DNA of 64,000 nucleotides from Plantactinospora soyae (GCF_014874095.1 NZ_JADBEB010000001.1:8680001-8744000); one strand, 5' to 3'; shown: positions 53,541-64,000, counted from the stretch's first letter. A program made the numbers and translations. The notes: generated by a model not told the origin, from the letters alone.

Positions 53541-55907
53541 ATGATTGCTACGGTTCGGGCGGGATTGGCCGTCGCTATGCTCGCCGGTTTCTACCTGCTC
53601 GCGCTCGTCCAACTCGTCGCCGTCTTCGGGCTCGGCGCGTGGCTGGCCAGCCTGATACCGGGACTGTTGGCGCTGAAACTCATCTGGCCGCTGCTCGTCG
53701 CGGCGTCCGGAACGGTCGGCCTGGCACTCTGGCGAGCGATCCGCAGCCGGCCGGAACCACCCGAGGGGCTACCCGTCACCCCGGCGCAGGCGCCGATGCT
53801 GTGGAACGCGGTCCGGGCCCTCGCGACCGAGGTCGGCACCCGGCCGCCGGACGAGATCCGGCTCGTGCCGATCGTGAACGCGGCGGTGGTCGAGCAGAGC
53901 CGACTGCTCGGGCTGATGTCCGGGCGCCGCCACCTCTACCTCGGCATCCCGCTGCTGTACGGGCTGAGCCTCGCCCAGTTCTACGCCGTACTCGCGCACG
54001 AGCTCGGGCACTACTCGGGGCGGCACACGACGCTCGGCGCGGTCGCCTACCGGGGGCGGCTGGCGATCGGCGGAACGATCGGCCGGATCGGTCGGTACAA
54101 CCCGATCGGGTGGGGCTTCAAGGGGTACGCCCGGCTGTACCTGCTGGTCGACCACGCGGTGGTACGGCGTCAGGAGCTGGAAGCCGACCGCGCCGCCGTA
54201 CGGGTCGCGGGGCGGCAGGCGGCCGGTGACGCGCTACGGGAACTGCACGTGATCGACGCCGCCTGGGACTTCTACTTCTCCCGATACGTCGGACCCGCCT
54301 GGGAGTCCGGACACACCCCGGAGGACCTCTTCGGCGGCTTCCGTCACCTGCTGGCGGGCCGGCAGTCGGAGCTGGCCCGGCTGCGACAGGAGACTCCCGA
54401 CGACCAACCCTCGCGGTGGGACACCCATCCACCGCTCACCGAGCGACTCGCCGCGATCGCCGGCGCCCCGGCCCGGAACGTGGCCGTCGACGACCGCCCG
54501 GCCGCGCTGCTGCTTCCCGAACTCGACCTGCTCGGCCGCGAGTTGCAGGCCGCGCTGGTCGACACCGACGGCCGGACCGTGTTGTCCTGGCCGGAACTGA
54601 CCGCGATCACCGCCGGGGCGGCCACCGAACGGGCCGCCGCCCGGGTCGGAACGAGGTTGGCCGAGGTCGTCGCCGGCACCGCGCCGCCGTGCCTGGGCGC
54701 CCTGCTCGACCTCGTCGAGGCGGGTCGGCTGGTCGAGCTGGCCCAGCCGCTGCTGCCGTCCGCCACCCGCCGGGAAGTCGCCGAGAAGTTCGCGCCGATG
54801 CTGGTTCCGCTGCTGACCCTGGCCGCCCAGCGTTCCGGGGTCGTCCAGTGGCGGCACTCCTGGTCCGGCCCGCCGGAGCTGCTGGGCGTCCGCGACGGCA
54901 GACCACTCGACCTGGCCGAGCTGGCCCGGCTCGCCGTCGTACCGGAGACCACCGCCCGGGCCCGGCACTGGCTGGCCGCGCTCGGGGTCGATCTCGGTGC
55001 CGCGCTCGTCGCCACCCGGGCGGCCGGATCTCCGGCCGGCCCCGCAGCGGGTACGTCGCACGCCGCGCCCCCGGCCGACGAGGTGCTGGGCGGCTTCGCC
55101 CACCTGAAGGTCAACAACGTCCCGCACGACGTGCTCGTACTCGGCAGCGGGCTGATCCTGGTCGCCAACCCGGACCAGTCCGAAACCGGCAAGGAGCGGC
55201 TGACCCGGCTGATCGACAGCATGCCCGTCGCGGAGTTGGCCCAACGGCACCAGTTCGTGCCGTACGCCGAGATCGGCCGGGCCCAGATCCTCAAGTCCAT
55301 TCCGCTGCGGGCCGAACTGACCCTGTCCGACGGCCGTCAGCTCTCCCTCGCCGCCGGCTGGACGACGCCGTTGCTGACCAAGGAGAGCGACAGCGTGCTG
55401 ATCCGACTGCTCGGCTCGGAGTCGAGCGGCCGGTTGCCGGGCCCGTCGGCCGCCGGTGGCCGCGCACCCGCCGCCGGCCCTGGCGGCGGTGGCCCGGGCG
55501 GGCCGGCCCGCCTCGCCTCGGGTGGTGGCGGTGCCGATGGTGCCCGGGTGCTGGACGGCCTGGCCAACGTCAAGGTCGACAACGCCCAGTACGACCTGCT
55601 GATCCTCGACGTCGGCCTGGTGCTGATCGGCGACCCCGGTCCGTTCCAGCACGGGCGGGAGCGACTGCTCACGCTGATTCGGCGCTGGCCGGTCGAGGAG
55701 ATCGCCGACCGGAACTGGCTGATCCGGTACGAGGAGATCATGAGGGCCCGGGTCAACCGGAGCATCCCGGTCCGGGCCGAACTCGAACTCGGCACCGGCC
55801 ACCGGATCACGATCACCGAGCCGTGGACCACCCAGACGCTCACCGACCAGGGCGGACAGGTACTGGTGCACGCGCTCCGGTCGGTCGGTGCCGAGGTTGT
55901 CGGCTGA
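53541..55907 (+). CDS. M48 family metalloprotease with duplicated C-terminal domain
   Basis: The 788-residue protein has two N-terminal membrane helices (about 5-65), an HtpX/Ste24-like M48 domain with the zinc site HELGH (His153-His157) and the third ligand in QELEADRAAV, and a middle alpha-rich region. The C-terminal 240 residues consist of two related domains of about 110 residues (FAHLKVNNVPHDVLVLGSGL ... PYAEIGRAQILKSIPLRAEL, and LANVKVDNAQYDLLILDVGL ... RYEEIMRARVNRSIPVRAEL) separated by a Gly/Ala-rich linker. These resemble PH-like modules. The protease should act on membrane proteins. GGGGGAA precedes the ATG. Confidence 0.87.
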   Translation: MIATVRAGLAVAMLAGFYLLALVQLVAVFGLGAWLASLIPGLLALKLIWPLLVAASGTVGLALWRAIRSRPEPPEGLPVTPAQAPMLWNAVRALATEVGTRPPDEIRLVPIVNAAVVEQSRLLGLMSGRRHLYLGIPLLYGLSLAQFYAVLAHELGHYSGRHTTLGAVAYRGRLAIGGTIGRIGRYNPIGWGFKGYARLYLLVDHAVVRRQELEADRAAVRVAGRQAAGDALRELHVIDAAWDFYFSRYVGPAWESGHTPEDLFGGFRHLLAGRQSELARLRQETPDDQPSRWDTHPPLTERLAAIAGAPARNVAVDDRPAALLLPELDLLGRELQAALVDTDGRTVLSWPELTAITAGAATERAAARVGTRLAEVVAGTAPPCLGALLDLVEAGRLVELAQPLLPSATRREVAEKFAPMLVPLLTLAAQRSGVVQWRHSWSGPPELLGVRDGRPLDLAELARLAVVPETTARARHWLAALGVDLGAALVATRAAGSPAGPAAGTSHAAPPADEVLGGFAHLKVNNVPHDVLVLGSGLILVANPDQSETGKERLTRLIDSMPVAELAQRHQFVPYAEIGRAQILKSIPLRAELTLSDGRQLSLAAGWTTPLLTKESDSVLIRLLGSESSGRLPGPSAAGGRAPAAGPGGGGPGGPARLASGGGGADGARVLDGLANVKVDNAQYDLLILDVGLVLIGDPGPFQHGRERLLTLIRRWPVEEIADRNWLIRYEEIMRARVNRSIPVRAELELGTGHRITITEPWTTQTLTDQGGQVLVHALRSVGAEVVG

Positions 55908-55937
55908 CCGGCGTCGAGTCGGGTGAAAGGTGGGTGC

Positions 55938-56717
55938 TCAGATCTCGTCGATCAGGTCCGCGACCGACGCGACGATCCGGGACGGCCGGTACGGATACCG
56001 TTCGGCCTCGGTCCGGGTGCTGATCCCGGTGAGCACCAGCACGGTCTGCAGGCCGGCCTCCAGGCCGCAGAGGATGTCGGTGTCCATCCGATCGCCGATC
56101 ATCGCCGTCGTCTCGGAGTGCGCGTCGATGGTGTTCAGCGCCGAGCGCATCATCATCGGGTTGGGCTTGCCGACGAAGTAGGGCTCCACCCCGGTCGCCT
56201 TGGAGATCATGGCGGCTACCGAACCCGCCGCCGGCAGCGCGCCCTCGGTGGACGGGCCGGTCGGGTCGGGGTTGGTGCAGATGAACCGCGCCCCTCCGTC
56301 GATCAGCCGGACCGCCTTGGTGATCGCCTCGAAGCTGTACGTCCGGGTCTCGCCCAGCACCACGTAGTCGGGCGCGAAGTCGGTCAGTACGTACCCGACG
56401 GCGTGCATCGCCGTGGTGAGACCCGCCTCACCGATCACGTACGCCGTACCCCCGGGTCGCTGGTCGGCCAGGAACTGGGCGGTGGCCAGCGCGGCGGTCC
56501 AGATCGCGTGCTCGGGGACGTCGAACCCCATCCGGTTCAGCCGGGCCTGCAGATCCCGGGCCGTGTAGATCGAGTTGTTCGTGAGGACCAGGAACGGCTT
56601 GCCCGAGGAGCGGAGCCGGCTGATGAACTCGGGAGCGCCGGGCACCGGCTGCCCCTCGTGCACCAGCACCCCGTCCATGTCGGTGAGCCAGCTCTCCACC
56701 GGCTTGCGGTCGGTCAT
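55938..56717 (-). CDS. HAD-IIA family sugar-phosphatase-like hydrolase (NagD-like)
   Basis: The 259-residue enzyme has the NagD layout: motif I SWLTDMDGVLVHEG with nucleophile and acid Asp, motif II FLVLTNNSIYTA, a C2 cap, motif III lysine in GKPNPMMMRSAL and motif IV MIGDRMDTDILCGL. It should dephosphorylate a small phosphate ester such as a nucleotide, p-nitrophenyl-type or sugar phosphate; the true substrate is not evident. Despite the NagD label there is no direct link to the amino-sugar genes at 22-31 kb. It is downstream of hemH on the same strand. Confidence 0.9.
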   Translation of the reverse strand: MTDRKPVESWLTDMDGVLVHEGQPVPGAPEFISRLRSSGKPFLVLTNNSIYTARDLQARLNRMGFDVPEHAIWTAALATAQFLADQRPGGTAYVIGEAGLTTAMHAVGYVLTDFAPDYVVLGETRTYSFEAITKAVRLIDGGARFICTNPDPTGPSTEGALPAAGSVAAMISKATGVEPYFVGKPNPMMMRSALNTIDAHSETTAMIGDRMDTDILCGLEAGLQTVLVLTGISTRTEAERYPYRPSRIVASVADLIDEI

Positions 56718-56799
56718 GGCCGTTCCTGGCTGCTCTGGTTCATCGCTCTCCTGGTTCGGGGCGGAAATGCACGGGTGACACCGGGCCGGTCAACTGTCC

Positions 56800-56820
56800 G
56801 GGGTCGGGGTCGGGGTCGGG
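56800..56820 (+). other. G-quadruplex motif (GGGGTC hexamer repeat)
   Basis: Four G-tracts GGGG-TC-GGGG-TC-GGGG-TC-GGG lie between hemH and the HAD gene, on the strand that is template for both. The two-base loops fit a stable intramolecular G-quadruplex. In a genome this rich in G and C it may be only a slippage repeat. Confidence 0.6.
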
Positions 56821-56844
56821 TACGCGGGCTCGGGGTGCGGTCGG

Positions 56845-57873
56845 TCAGGGCCGCCTGACCGGCAGGCAGCAGCCGTCCGGACAGGTGTCCCAGGCGGGCA
56901 GCGTACCCAGCCGACGTCGCGGGACCGTATCCGCCGGGTTAAGCCGCTCGGTCACCAGCTCCCGGATCATCGACACGAACCCCGGATCGGTGCCCGGGGT
57001 TCCGGCCCGGACGAAGTCCAGGCCGAGCTGTTTCGCGGTGGCGGCGGCCTCGGTGTCCAGATCCCAGACCACCTCCAGGTGATCGGAGACGAACCCGATC
57101 GGGCTGACCACGACCGAGGTCACACCGTCGGCGGCGAGCGCCCGGAGGTGGTCGTTCACGTCCGGCTCCAGCCAGGGCACCTGGGGCGGGCCGGAGCGGC
57201 TCTGCCAGACCAGGTCGTACCGCAGGTCCGGAGCCGCCCGCTCGGCCACCAGGCGGGCCGTCTCGCGCAGTTGGGCCTCGTAGCGGCCGCCCTCCGGCCC
57301 GGCGGCGGCGGCCGCCGTGACCGGGATCGAGTGCGCGGTGAAGACCAGACGGGTGCTTTCCCGCCGGTCGGCGTCGAGGGTGGCCAGCGCGGCGGACACC
57401 GCGGCGGCGTGCGGCTCGACGAACCCGGGGTGGTCCCAGTACTGCCGCAACTTGTCGATCCTCGGGGCCTCCGGGCCGACCGCCGACCGCGCGGCCGCGA
57501 TGTCCTCGAGGTACTGCCGGCAGGACGAGTAGCCGCCGTACGCGCTGGTGACGAAGCCGAGCGCGGACCGGACGCCGTCGTGGTGCATCTGGGCCACCGT
57601 GTCGGCCAGCATCGGGTGCCAGTTCCGGTTGCCCCAGTAGACCGGCAGGTCGAGCCCGTGCGCGGCGAAGTCGGTCCGGATCGCGGCGAGCAGGTCCCGA
57701 CACTGCTGGTTGATCGGCGAGACGCCGCCGAAGTGCTGGTAGTGCTCGGCGACCTCGGCCAGCCGGTTCGGCGGCACGTTCCGGCCCCGGGTCACGTTGG
57801 CCAGGAACGGGAGTACGTCCTCGGGCTGTTCCGGCCCGCCGAACGAGATCAACACCACGGCGTCGTACGACAT
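56845..57873 (-). CDS. hemH: Ferrochelatase (coproporphyrin-type, HemH/CpfC)
   Basis: The 342-residue enzyme inserts Fe(II) into porphyrin at the end of haem synthesis; actinobacteria use coproporphyrin III. It begins MSYDAVVLISFGGPEQPEDV and keeps LPVYWGNRNWHP with the metal-binding His, FTAHSIPVTA and WLEPDVNDHLRAL, VSPIGFVSDHLEVVWDLD. Cys118 (SSCRQY) and the C-terminal cluster Cys331, Cys335 and Cys336 (CPDGCC) fit the [2Fe-2S] centre of actinobacterial enzymes. It follows fabI in the same direction as in the mycobacterial fabG1-inhA-hemH order. The hairpin repeat separates it from fabI, so it has its own promoter. Confidence 0.93.
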   Translation of the reverse strand: MSYDAVVLISFGGPEQPEDVLPFLANVTRGRNVPPNRLAEVAEHYQHFGGVSPINQQCRDLLAAIRTDFAAHGLDLPVYWGNRNWHPMLADTVAQMHHDGVRSALGFVTSAYGGYSSCRQYLEDIAAARSAVGPEAPRIDKLRQYWDHPGFVEPHAAAVSAALATLDADRRESTRLVFTAHSIPVTAAAAAGPEGGRYEAQLRETARLVAERAAPDLRYDLVWQSRSGPPQVPWLEPDVNDHLRALAADGVTSVVVSPIGFVSDHLEVVWDLDTEAAATAKQLGLDFVRAGTPGTDPGFVSMIRELVTERLNPADTVPRRRLGTLPAWDTCPDGCCLPVRRP

Positions 57874-57900
57874 GCCACCATTCTCCCCGCCCTGCCCAAC

Positions 57901-57954
57901 TGTTAGGAGGGGCCCCTTCTTATACAGAAAACGATAAGAAGGGGCCCTTCCTTA
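57901..57954 (-). repeat. 54-bp palindromic hairpin repeat, copy C (likely fabI terminator)
   Basis: On the minus strand it begins TAAGGAAGGG six bases after the fabI stop and is identical to copy A except for one base near the end (GGCCCCTCC instead of GGCCCTTCC). The 10-base loop is CGTTTTCTGT on that strand, same orientation relative to fabI as copies A and B to their upstream genes. Confidence 0.9.
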
Positions 57955-57960
57955 CACCTG

Positions 57961-58734
57961 TCAGCTGCCGGCGCCGAGGGCGTGGTAGCCGCCGTCGACG
58001 TGCACGATCTCGCCGGTGGTGGCCGGGAACCAGTCGGAGAGCAGGGCCAGGCAGGCCCGGGCCGCCGGCTCCTGGTCGGCCAGGCTCCAGCCCAGCGGGG
58101 CCCGCTCGGTCCAGGCGTCCTCGAACTGCTCGAAGCCGGGGATGGACCTCGCCGCCATGGTCCGCAGCGGTCCGGCCGAGACCAGGTTGCTCCGGATCCC
58201 CTTCGGGCCCAGATGCATCGCCAGGTAGCGGGACGCCGACTCCAGCCCGGCCTTGGCGACGCCCATCCAGTCGTACACCGGCCAGGCCTTGGTGGCGTCG
58301 AAGGTGAGCCCGACGACCGCACCGCCGGGGCTCATCAGCGGCAGCGCGGCCACGGCCAGCGACTTGTAGGAGTACGTCGAGACATGCACCGCGGTCGCCA
58401 CGTCCTCCCACGGGGCGTCCAGGAACCCGCCGCCCAGGCAGCTCGGCGGCGCGTACCCGATCGAGTGGACGACCCCGTCGAGCCCGTCGACGTGCTCGCG
58501 GACCTTGTCCGCCAGCCCGGCCAGCTGTTCGCTGTTGGTCACGTCCAGTTCGATCACCGGCGCGGGCTCGGGTAGCCGCTTCGCGATCCGCTCGACCAGG
58601 GACATCCGGCCGAAACCGGTCAGTACGACCGTGGCACCGTTCTCCTGGGCGAGCTTCGCCACCGAGAACGCGATCGACTGGTCGGTGATCACACCGGTGA
58701 CGAGCAGCCGCTTGCCGGCCAGCAGTCCAGACAC
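57961..58734 (-). CDS. fabI: Enoyl-ACP reductase (InhA/FabI-like)
   Basis: The 257-residue NADH-dependent enzyme completes each cycle of fatty acid elongation in the cytoplasmic FAS-II system. The divergent Rossmann loop VTGVITDQSIAFSVAKLAQE, HSIGYAP, and YDWMGVAKAGLESASRYLAM with the catalytic Tyr and Lys are as in InhA; the substrate-loop RTMAARSIPGFEQFEDAW is also like it. GTG at 58734 has GGAGGGA eight bases upstream. The fabG gene lies 95 bases upstream, mirroring mabA-inhA. Actinobacterial drugs of the isoniazid or triclosan type act on this family; nothing here speaks to resistance. Confidence 0.95.
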   Translation of the reverse strand: MSGLLAGKRLLVTGVITDQSIAFSVAKLAQENGATVVLTGFGRMSLVERIAKRLPEPAPVIELDVTNSEQLAGLADKVREHVDGLDGVVHSIGYAPPSCLGGGFLDAPWEDVATAVHVSTYSYKSLAVAALPLMSPGGAVVGLTFDATKAWPVYDWMGVAKAGLESASRYLAMHLGPKGIRSNLVSAGPLRTMAARSIPGFEQFEDAWTERAPLGWSLADQEPAARACLALLSDWFPATTGEIVHVDGGYHALGAGS

Positions 58735-58829
58735 GTGAAGATCCCTCCATACCCTCGTGGTCCCCCGCGTCCCGTGACCGGACCCGGGTCGATCCCGGCC
58801 GGTCGACGGCGCCTGGGCGATTGTGTCAG

Positions 58830-61023
<2,194 letters not shown>

Positions 61024-61027
<4 letters not shown>

Positions 61028-61689
61028 TCCGGGTACTGATCGCCGACGACCAGGCGATGGTCCGGCAGGGGTTCGGCGCGCTGCTGGCCGCCCAGCCCGA
61101 TCTGCTGGTGGTCGGCGACGCCGCCAACGGGTCGGAGGCGGTCACCGCCGCCCGCCGGTTGGATCCGGACGTCGTGCTGATGGACATCCGGATGCCGGTG
61201 CTGGACGGACTGGCCGCCACCCGGCAACTCCTCGGGAACCGCCCGGAGTCCGCCCGGCCCCGGGTGCTCATCCTGACCACCTTCGACCTGGACGACTACG
61301 TCTACGAGGCGCTGCGGGCCGGAGCGAGCGGCTTCCTGCTCAAGGACGCGCCCGCCGCCGACCTGGTGCACGCGGTCCGGGTCGTCGCCGCCGGTGACGC
61401 GCTGCTGGCCCCGGCGGTGACCCGTCGGCTGATCGCCGAGTTCGCCGCCCGGCCCGGTCGGGATCGACCTCGGCCGACCACCCTGGCCGCGCTCACCCCC
61501 CGGGAGACCGAGGTGCTGCGGCTGATCGCGCGCGGCCGGTCCAATACCGAGATCGCCGCCGAGCTGGTGGTCGCCGAGCAGACCGTCAAGACCCACGTCG
61601 GGCGGGTCCTCGGCAAGCTGGGCCTGCGCGACCGGGCCCAGGCGGTCGTCGTGGCGTACGAGTCCGGTCTGGTCGCGGCCGGGGAGTAG
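61024..61689 (+). CDS. LuxR/NarL family response regulator
   Basis: The 221-residue protein has a receiver domain with acidic pair Asp8-Asp9, phospho-acceptor Asp54 (VVLMDIRMPVLDG) and the conserved Lys in GFLLKDAP, and a C-terminal LuxR HTH (LTPRETEVLRLIARGRSNTE, VAEQTVKTHVGRVLGKLGL). It receives phosphate from the kinase encoded just upstream and overlapping it. Targets are unknown; the following hydrolase gene is the nearest candidate but begins about 100 bases later with its own ribosome-binding site. Confidence 0.95.
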
Positions 61690-61788
61690 TTCCCCGGTAG
61701 CCCACCCAGGACCACTCCCTGGCGTGACGCGCCACCGGGGCTCGGCTCCGCATTCTTTCTCCGGCAACGATCGGAGGGAGACGGCGAG

Positions 61789-62718
61789 ATGAGATGTCGA
61801 CCAGCGGTACGCGGCACGGTGGTGGGTCTGCTGGCCCTGGGGCTGCTGGTTCCCCCGCCACCGGCCGGGGCGGCTCCGGTCGCGGCGGCGCCGGCCCGGT
61901 TCGTGGACGCGTACCCCGAGGTCGCCCGGGCGATGCGGGCGGCCGGAACGCCGTACGCCGACTGGGTCGGCACCGGCCGGTCCTTTCTCGCCTTCGACCC
62001 GCACGGCGACGGGCTGGCGGTGGAGGTGCTCGGGGACCTCGGCACCGCCGACCGGATCGCCGTACTGGTGCCCGGGGTGGACAACACGCTGCGGGACTTC
62101 GACCGGGGACTTGGCGGGGTGTCCCGGCGAGCGCCGTCGGTCCAGGCCCGGATCCTGTACGACGAGATCCGGGCCGCCCAGCCCGACGCGCGGGTGGCGG
62201 TGCTGGCCTGGTTGGGCTACGACCCGCCGAACGGGCTGGGCCGGGCGGCGGCCCGCCAGGAGAGCGCCCGACCCGGGGCACAGGCCCTGCTCGACCTGGT
62301 CCGGACGCTGGCCCGACACCGCCCGGCCGCCACGGTCACCCTGATCGGGCACAGCTACGGCGCGCTGGTGATCGGGCTCGCCGCGCCGGCACTACCGGCC
62401 CAGGTCACCGGGATCGTCACCGTGGGCGGGGTCGGGATGGGCGTGGACGAGGTCGGCGAGCTGCATACCGGCGCGACCGTCTGGGCCGCCGAGGCACCGG
62501 ACGACTGGATCCGCTGGTTGCCGCCGCTGCAGGTACTCGGATTCGGCCACGGTGTCCGGCCGGCGGCGCCGGGCTTCGGCGCCCGGCGGATGCCGGTCGA
62601 CGGGGTGACCGGCCACGATGGCTACCTGGTGTCCGGCACCGGGACCTTGCGGGCGGTGGCCCTGCTCACGCTCGGCCGGACCGGGTCGGTGGCCGGGGCG
62701 GCGGTGGCGGCCCGATGA
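61789..62718 (+). CDS. DUF1023 alpha/beta hydrolase, secreted
   Basis: The 309-residue protein starts with a signal peptide (about 1-32, VGLLALGLLVPPPPAGAAP) and has a DUF1023 alpha/beta-hydrolase domain: VLVPGVDNTLRDFDRGLGGV, then the nucleophile elbow LIGHSYGALVIGLAAPAL and VTVGGVGMGVDEVGELHTGA. This family is found in actinobacteria as extracellular or secreted hydrolase of unknown substrate. GGAGGGAG precedes the ATG. Its stop overlaps the ATG of the acyltransferase gene by four bases. Confidence 0.9.
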   Translation: MRCRPAVRGTVVGLLALGLLVPPPPAGAAPVAAAPARFVDAYPEVARAMRAAGTPYADWVGTGRSFLAFDPHGDGLAVEVLGDLGTADRIAVLVPGVDNTLRDFDRGLGGVSRRAPSVQARILYDEIRAAQPDARVAVLAWLGYDPPNGLGRAAARQESARPGAQALLDLVRTLARHRPAATVTLIGHSYGALVIGLAAPALPAQVTGIVTVGGVGMGVDEVGELHTGATVWAAEAPDDWIRWLPPLQVLGFGHGVRPAAPGFGARRMPVDGVTGHDGYLVSGTGTLRAVALLTLGRTGSVAGAAVAAR

Positions 62719-64000
62719 GCACGATCGAACGGCAACCGGCCATCAGCACAGGCCAGCGGGCCACCGCCGAAGATCGACAGCACGGTCGCGACGACGCCGG
62801 ACGGGATCGGGACGGCGCCGGACGGGATCGGGACGGTGCCGGACGGGACCGGGGCATCGACGGGCTGCGGGCGTACGCGATCGGCGGGGTGGTGCTCGGA
62901 CACTGGCTGGTGACCGCCCTGGTGCTGCTTCCCGGCGGGGCGCTGCGGCCGGCCAGTCCGCTGATCGCGATGCCGGGACTGGTGCCGGCGACCTGGCTGC
63001 TCGAGACGCTCGGGCTGTTCTTCTTCGTCAGCGGTTACGGCTCGGCCAGGTCACTGCGGTCGGCCACCGACCGTGGGCTCGGATCGACGGACTGGCTGCG
63101 GCGACGACTCGGTCGGCTGCTCCGGCCGGTACTGCTGCTGCTCGGCGGCTGGCTGGTGGCGCTGGCCCTCGCGGCGGCGCTCGGCACCCCGGCCGCGACG
63201 CTGCGGACCGCCGCCACGCTGGTGATCAGTCCCCTGTGGTTCCTGCTGCCGCTGGTGGTGCTGATCGCCCTGACCGGCCCCCTGTCCCGGGCACTGCACC
63301 GGTACGGAGCAATGCGCTTGAGCGCGGTTGCGGTGGCCCTGGTCGCCCTCGGGGACCTGGCCGGCCGGAACCTGTCGGACACCCGGGACTGGCCGGTGCC
63401 GCTGCCCGGCGACGGAAGTTGGCGGGTGCCGGTCGCCGTGCTCGCCGCCTGGCTGGTGCCGTACCTGCTCGGCATGGCGCTGGCCGGCGGTCGGCTCGGG
63501 GAACGGCGTACCGGATGGTGGCTGTTGCTGGGCGGGGCGGCCGGGATGACCGCCCTGGTGTGGTACGCCGGCTATCCGGCCAGCGCGGTCGGCGTACCCG
63601 GGGCTGGGATGTCCAACCTCGACCCGCCGTCGCTGTTCGCGGTCTCGCTGGCCCTCGCCCAGATCGGCGTGGCCCTGCTGATCCGGCCGGCCCTGGCCGG
63701 CTGGCTGTCCCGGCCGGGCCGGTGGCGACCGGTGCACCGGCTCAACGGCGCCGCGATGAGCGTCTACCTGTGGCACCAGAGCACCCTGCTCGGGGTCACG
63801 GCGCTCGCCGCGCTCGTCGCCCGGCTGGTCGGCGGCGGCGCCGTACCCGGCCTGCACTCGGCGCCGGACGGGCCCGGCTGGGTACTCGCCCGGCTGGCCT
63901 GGCTGCCGCTGCTCGGTCTGGTCCTGGCCGTGCTGGTCGGACGACCGGCCCGGCCGGAACCGGGGTCGACGCCGAGGGCGGTCGGCGCCGACCTGCCGCG
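62715..64000 (+). CDS. Acyltransferase family 3 membrane protein, second copy (runs off window edge)
   Basis: The 428 codons present form an Acyl_transf_3 domain after a hydrophilic N-terminus of about 50 residues that contains three units of a 21-bp repeat encoding D(D/G)AGRDR. Typical segments are GIDGLRAYAIGGVVLGHWLV, FFFVSGYGSARSLRSATDRG and NGAAMSVYLWHQSTLLG. The gene has no stop before the edge. ATG overlaps the DUF1023 stop (ATGA), implying coupled translation: an extracellular hydrolase with a membrane acyltransferase. It is a paralogue of the gene at 31745. Confidence 0.85.
   Translation, partial: MSTIERQPAISTGQRATAEDRQHGRDDAGRDRDGAGRDRDGAGRDRGIDGLRAYAIGGVVLGHWLVTALVLLPGGALRPASPLIAMPGLVPATWLLETLGLFFFVSGYGSARSLRSATDRGLGSTDWLRRRLGRLLRPVLLLLGGWLVALALAAALGTPAATLRTAATLVISPLWFLLPLVVLIALTGPLSRALHRYGAMRLSAVAVALVALGDLAGRNLSDTRDWPVPLPGDGSWRVPVAVLAAWLVPYLLGMALAGGRLGERRTGWWLLLGGAAGMTALVWYAGYPASAVGVPGAGMSNLDPPSLFAVSLALAQIGVALLIRPALAGWLSRPGRWRPVHRLNGAAMSVYLWHQSTLLGVTALAALVARLVGGGAVPGLHSAPDGPGWVLARLAWLPLLGLVLAVLVGRPARPEPGSTPRAVGADLP
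62790..62852 (+). repeat. Three 21-bp tandem repeats in the acyltransferase N-terminus
   Basis: Three in-frame units GACGACGCCGGACGGGAT..., differing at one to two bases, encode DDAGRDR, DGAGRDR and DGAGRDR. Because 21 is a multiple of three, changes in copy number keep the frame. The repeated part is an acidic/basic, likely disordered cytoplasmic tail. Confidence 0.85.

Noticed and set aside
55938-56717. NagD-like gene as part of the amino-sugar regulon
   Set aside because: The name reflects the HAD-IIA family; the gene is 24 kb away from the transporter locus and has no shared motif upstream.

Overview
The window is very GC-rich, densely coding chromosomal DNA of an actinomycete. Family-typical genes (PucR, SARP/AfsR-type and DUF5753/DUF397 regulators, Pkn-type kinases, DUF3097, InhA/MabA-like enzymes, a [2Fe-2S]-type ferrochelatase), codon bias toward G/C at third positions, and a 54-bp GGGCCC hairpin repeat point to the Micromonosporaceae (Micromonospora and relatives). 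That family placement is an inference; no rRNA or marker tree is available here.

Layout. 0-3.7 kb: the edge of a membrane glycosyltransferase-like gene, a formamidase/acetamidase and a secreted subtilase with two P-domains. 3.7-10 kb: an alpha-glucan module (GH63-type glucosidase divergent from a debranching enzyme, then a GT4 glucosyltransferase) sharing a palindromic control region. 10-16.5 kb: a transmembrane Ser/Thr kinase, a YdjM-like membrane hydrolase, a MocA-like nucleotidyltransferase, a PolA-like polymerase with a degenerate exonuclease domain and a GNAT acetyltransferase. 16.5-22.3 kb: an accessory stretch with PadR/membrane protein, a VOC protein, a frameshifted PD-(D/E)XK nuclease remnant beside a SUKH/SMI1 protein, a small gene broken by a 32-bp tandem duplication, and an XRE-DUF5753/DUF397 pair. 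22.3-31.7 kb: two paralogous amino-sugar-type ABC importer cassettes (lipoprotein plus two permeases, no ATPase) flanking an RpiR/SIS regulator and a divergent BadF-type N-acetylglucosamine-kinase-like gene. 31.7-36 kb: an acyltransferase-3 membrane protein, a class III aminotransferase and a MurL-like peptidoglycan-precursor epimerase. 36-42.7 kb: a Ser/Thr kinase with a substrate-binding/VWA hybrid protein, PucR, a TrmH-type methyltransferase, and an ArsR/AHSA1 pair under a promoter with two identical palindromes. 42.7-49.3 kb: a membrane protein, an SPFH/NfeD pair, a serine beta-lactamase-like hydrolase, DUF3097, a conserved actinobacterial protein and a small secreted protein. 49.5-56.7 kb: a SARP-NB-ARC-TPR regulator, an unknown protein, an M48 metalloprotease with a duplicated C-terminal domain and a HAD-IIA phosphatase. 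56.8-64 kb: hemH, fabI and fabG in the order known from mycobacterial mabA-inhA-hemH, a NarL-type two-component system, a DUF1023 hydrolase and a second acyltransferase-3 gene that runs off the edge.

How it fits together. The main metabolic theme is carbohydrate handling: glucan synthesis and trimming, amino-sugar uptake and phosphorylation under an RpiR regulator, and cell-wall precursor chemistry. The accessory stretch around 17-22 kb carries the clearest signs of gene decay. Nine genes have a -10-like hexamer (mostly TANNNT) five to eight bases upstream of the start codon and no Shine-Dalgarno sequence, the layout of leaderless transcripts. No rRNA, tRNA, CRISPR array, transposase or integrase was seen.
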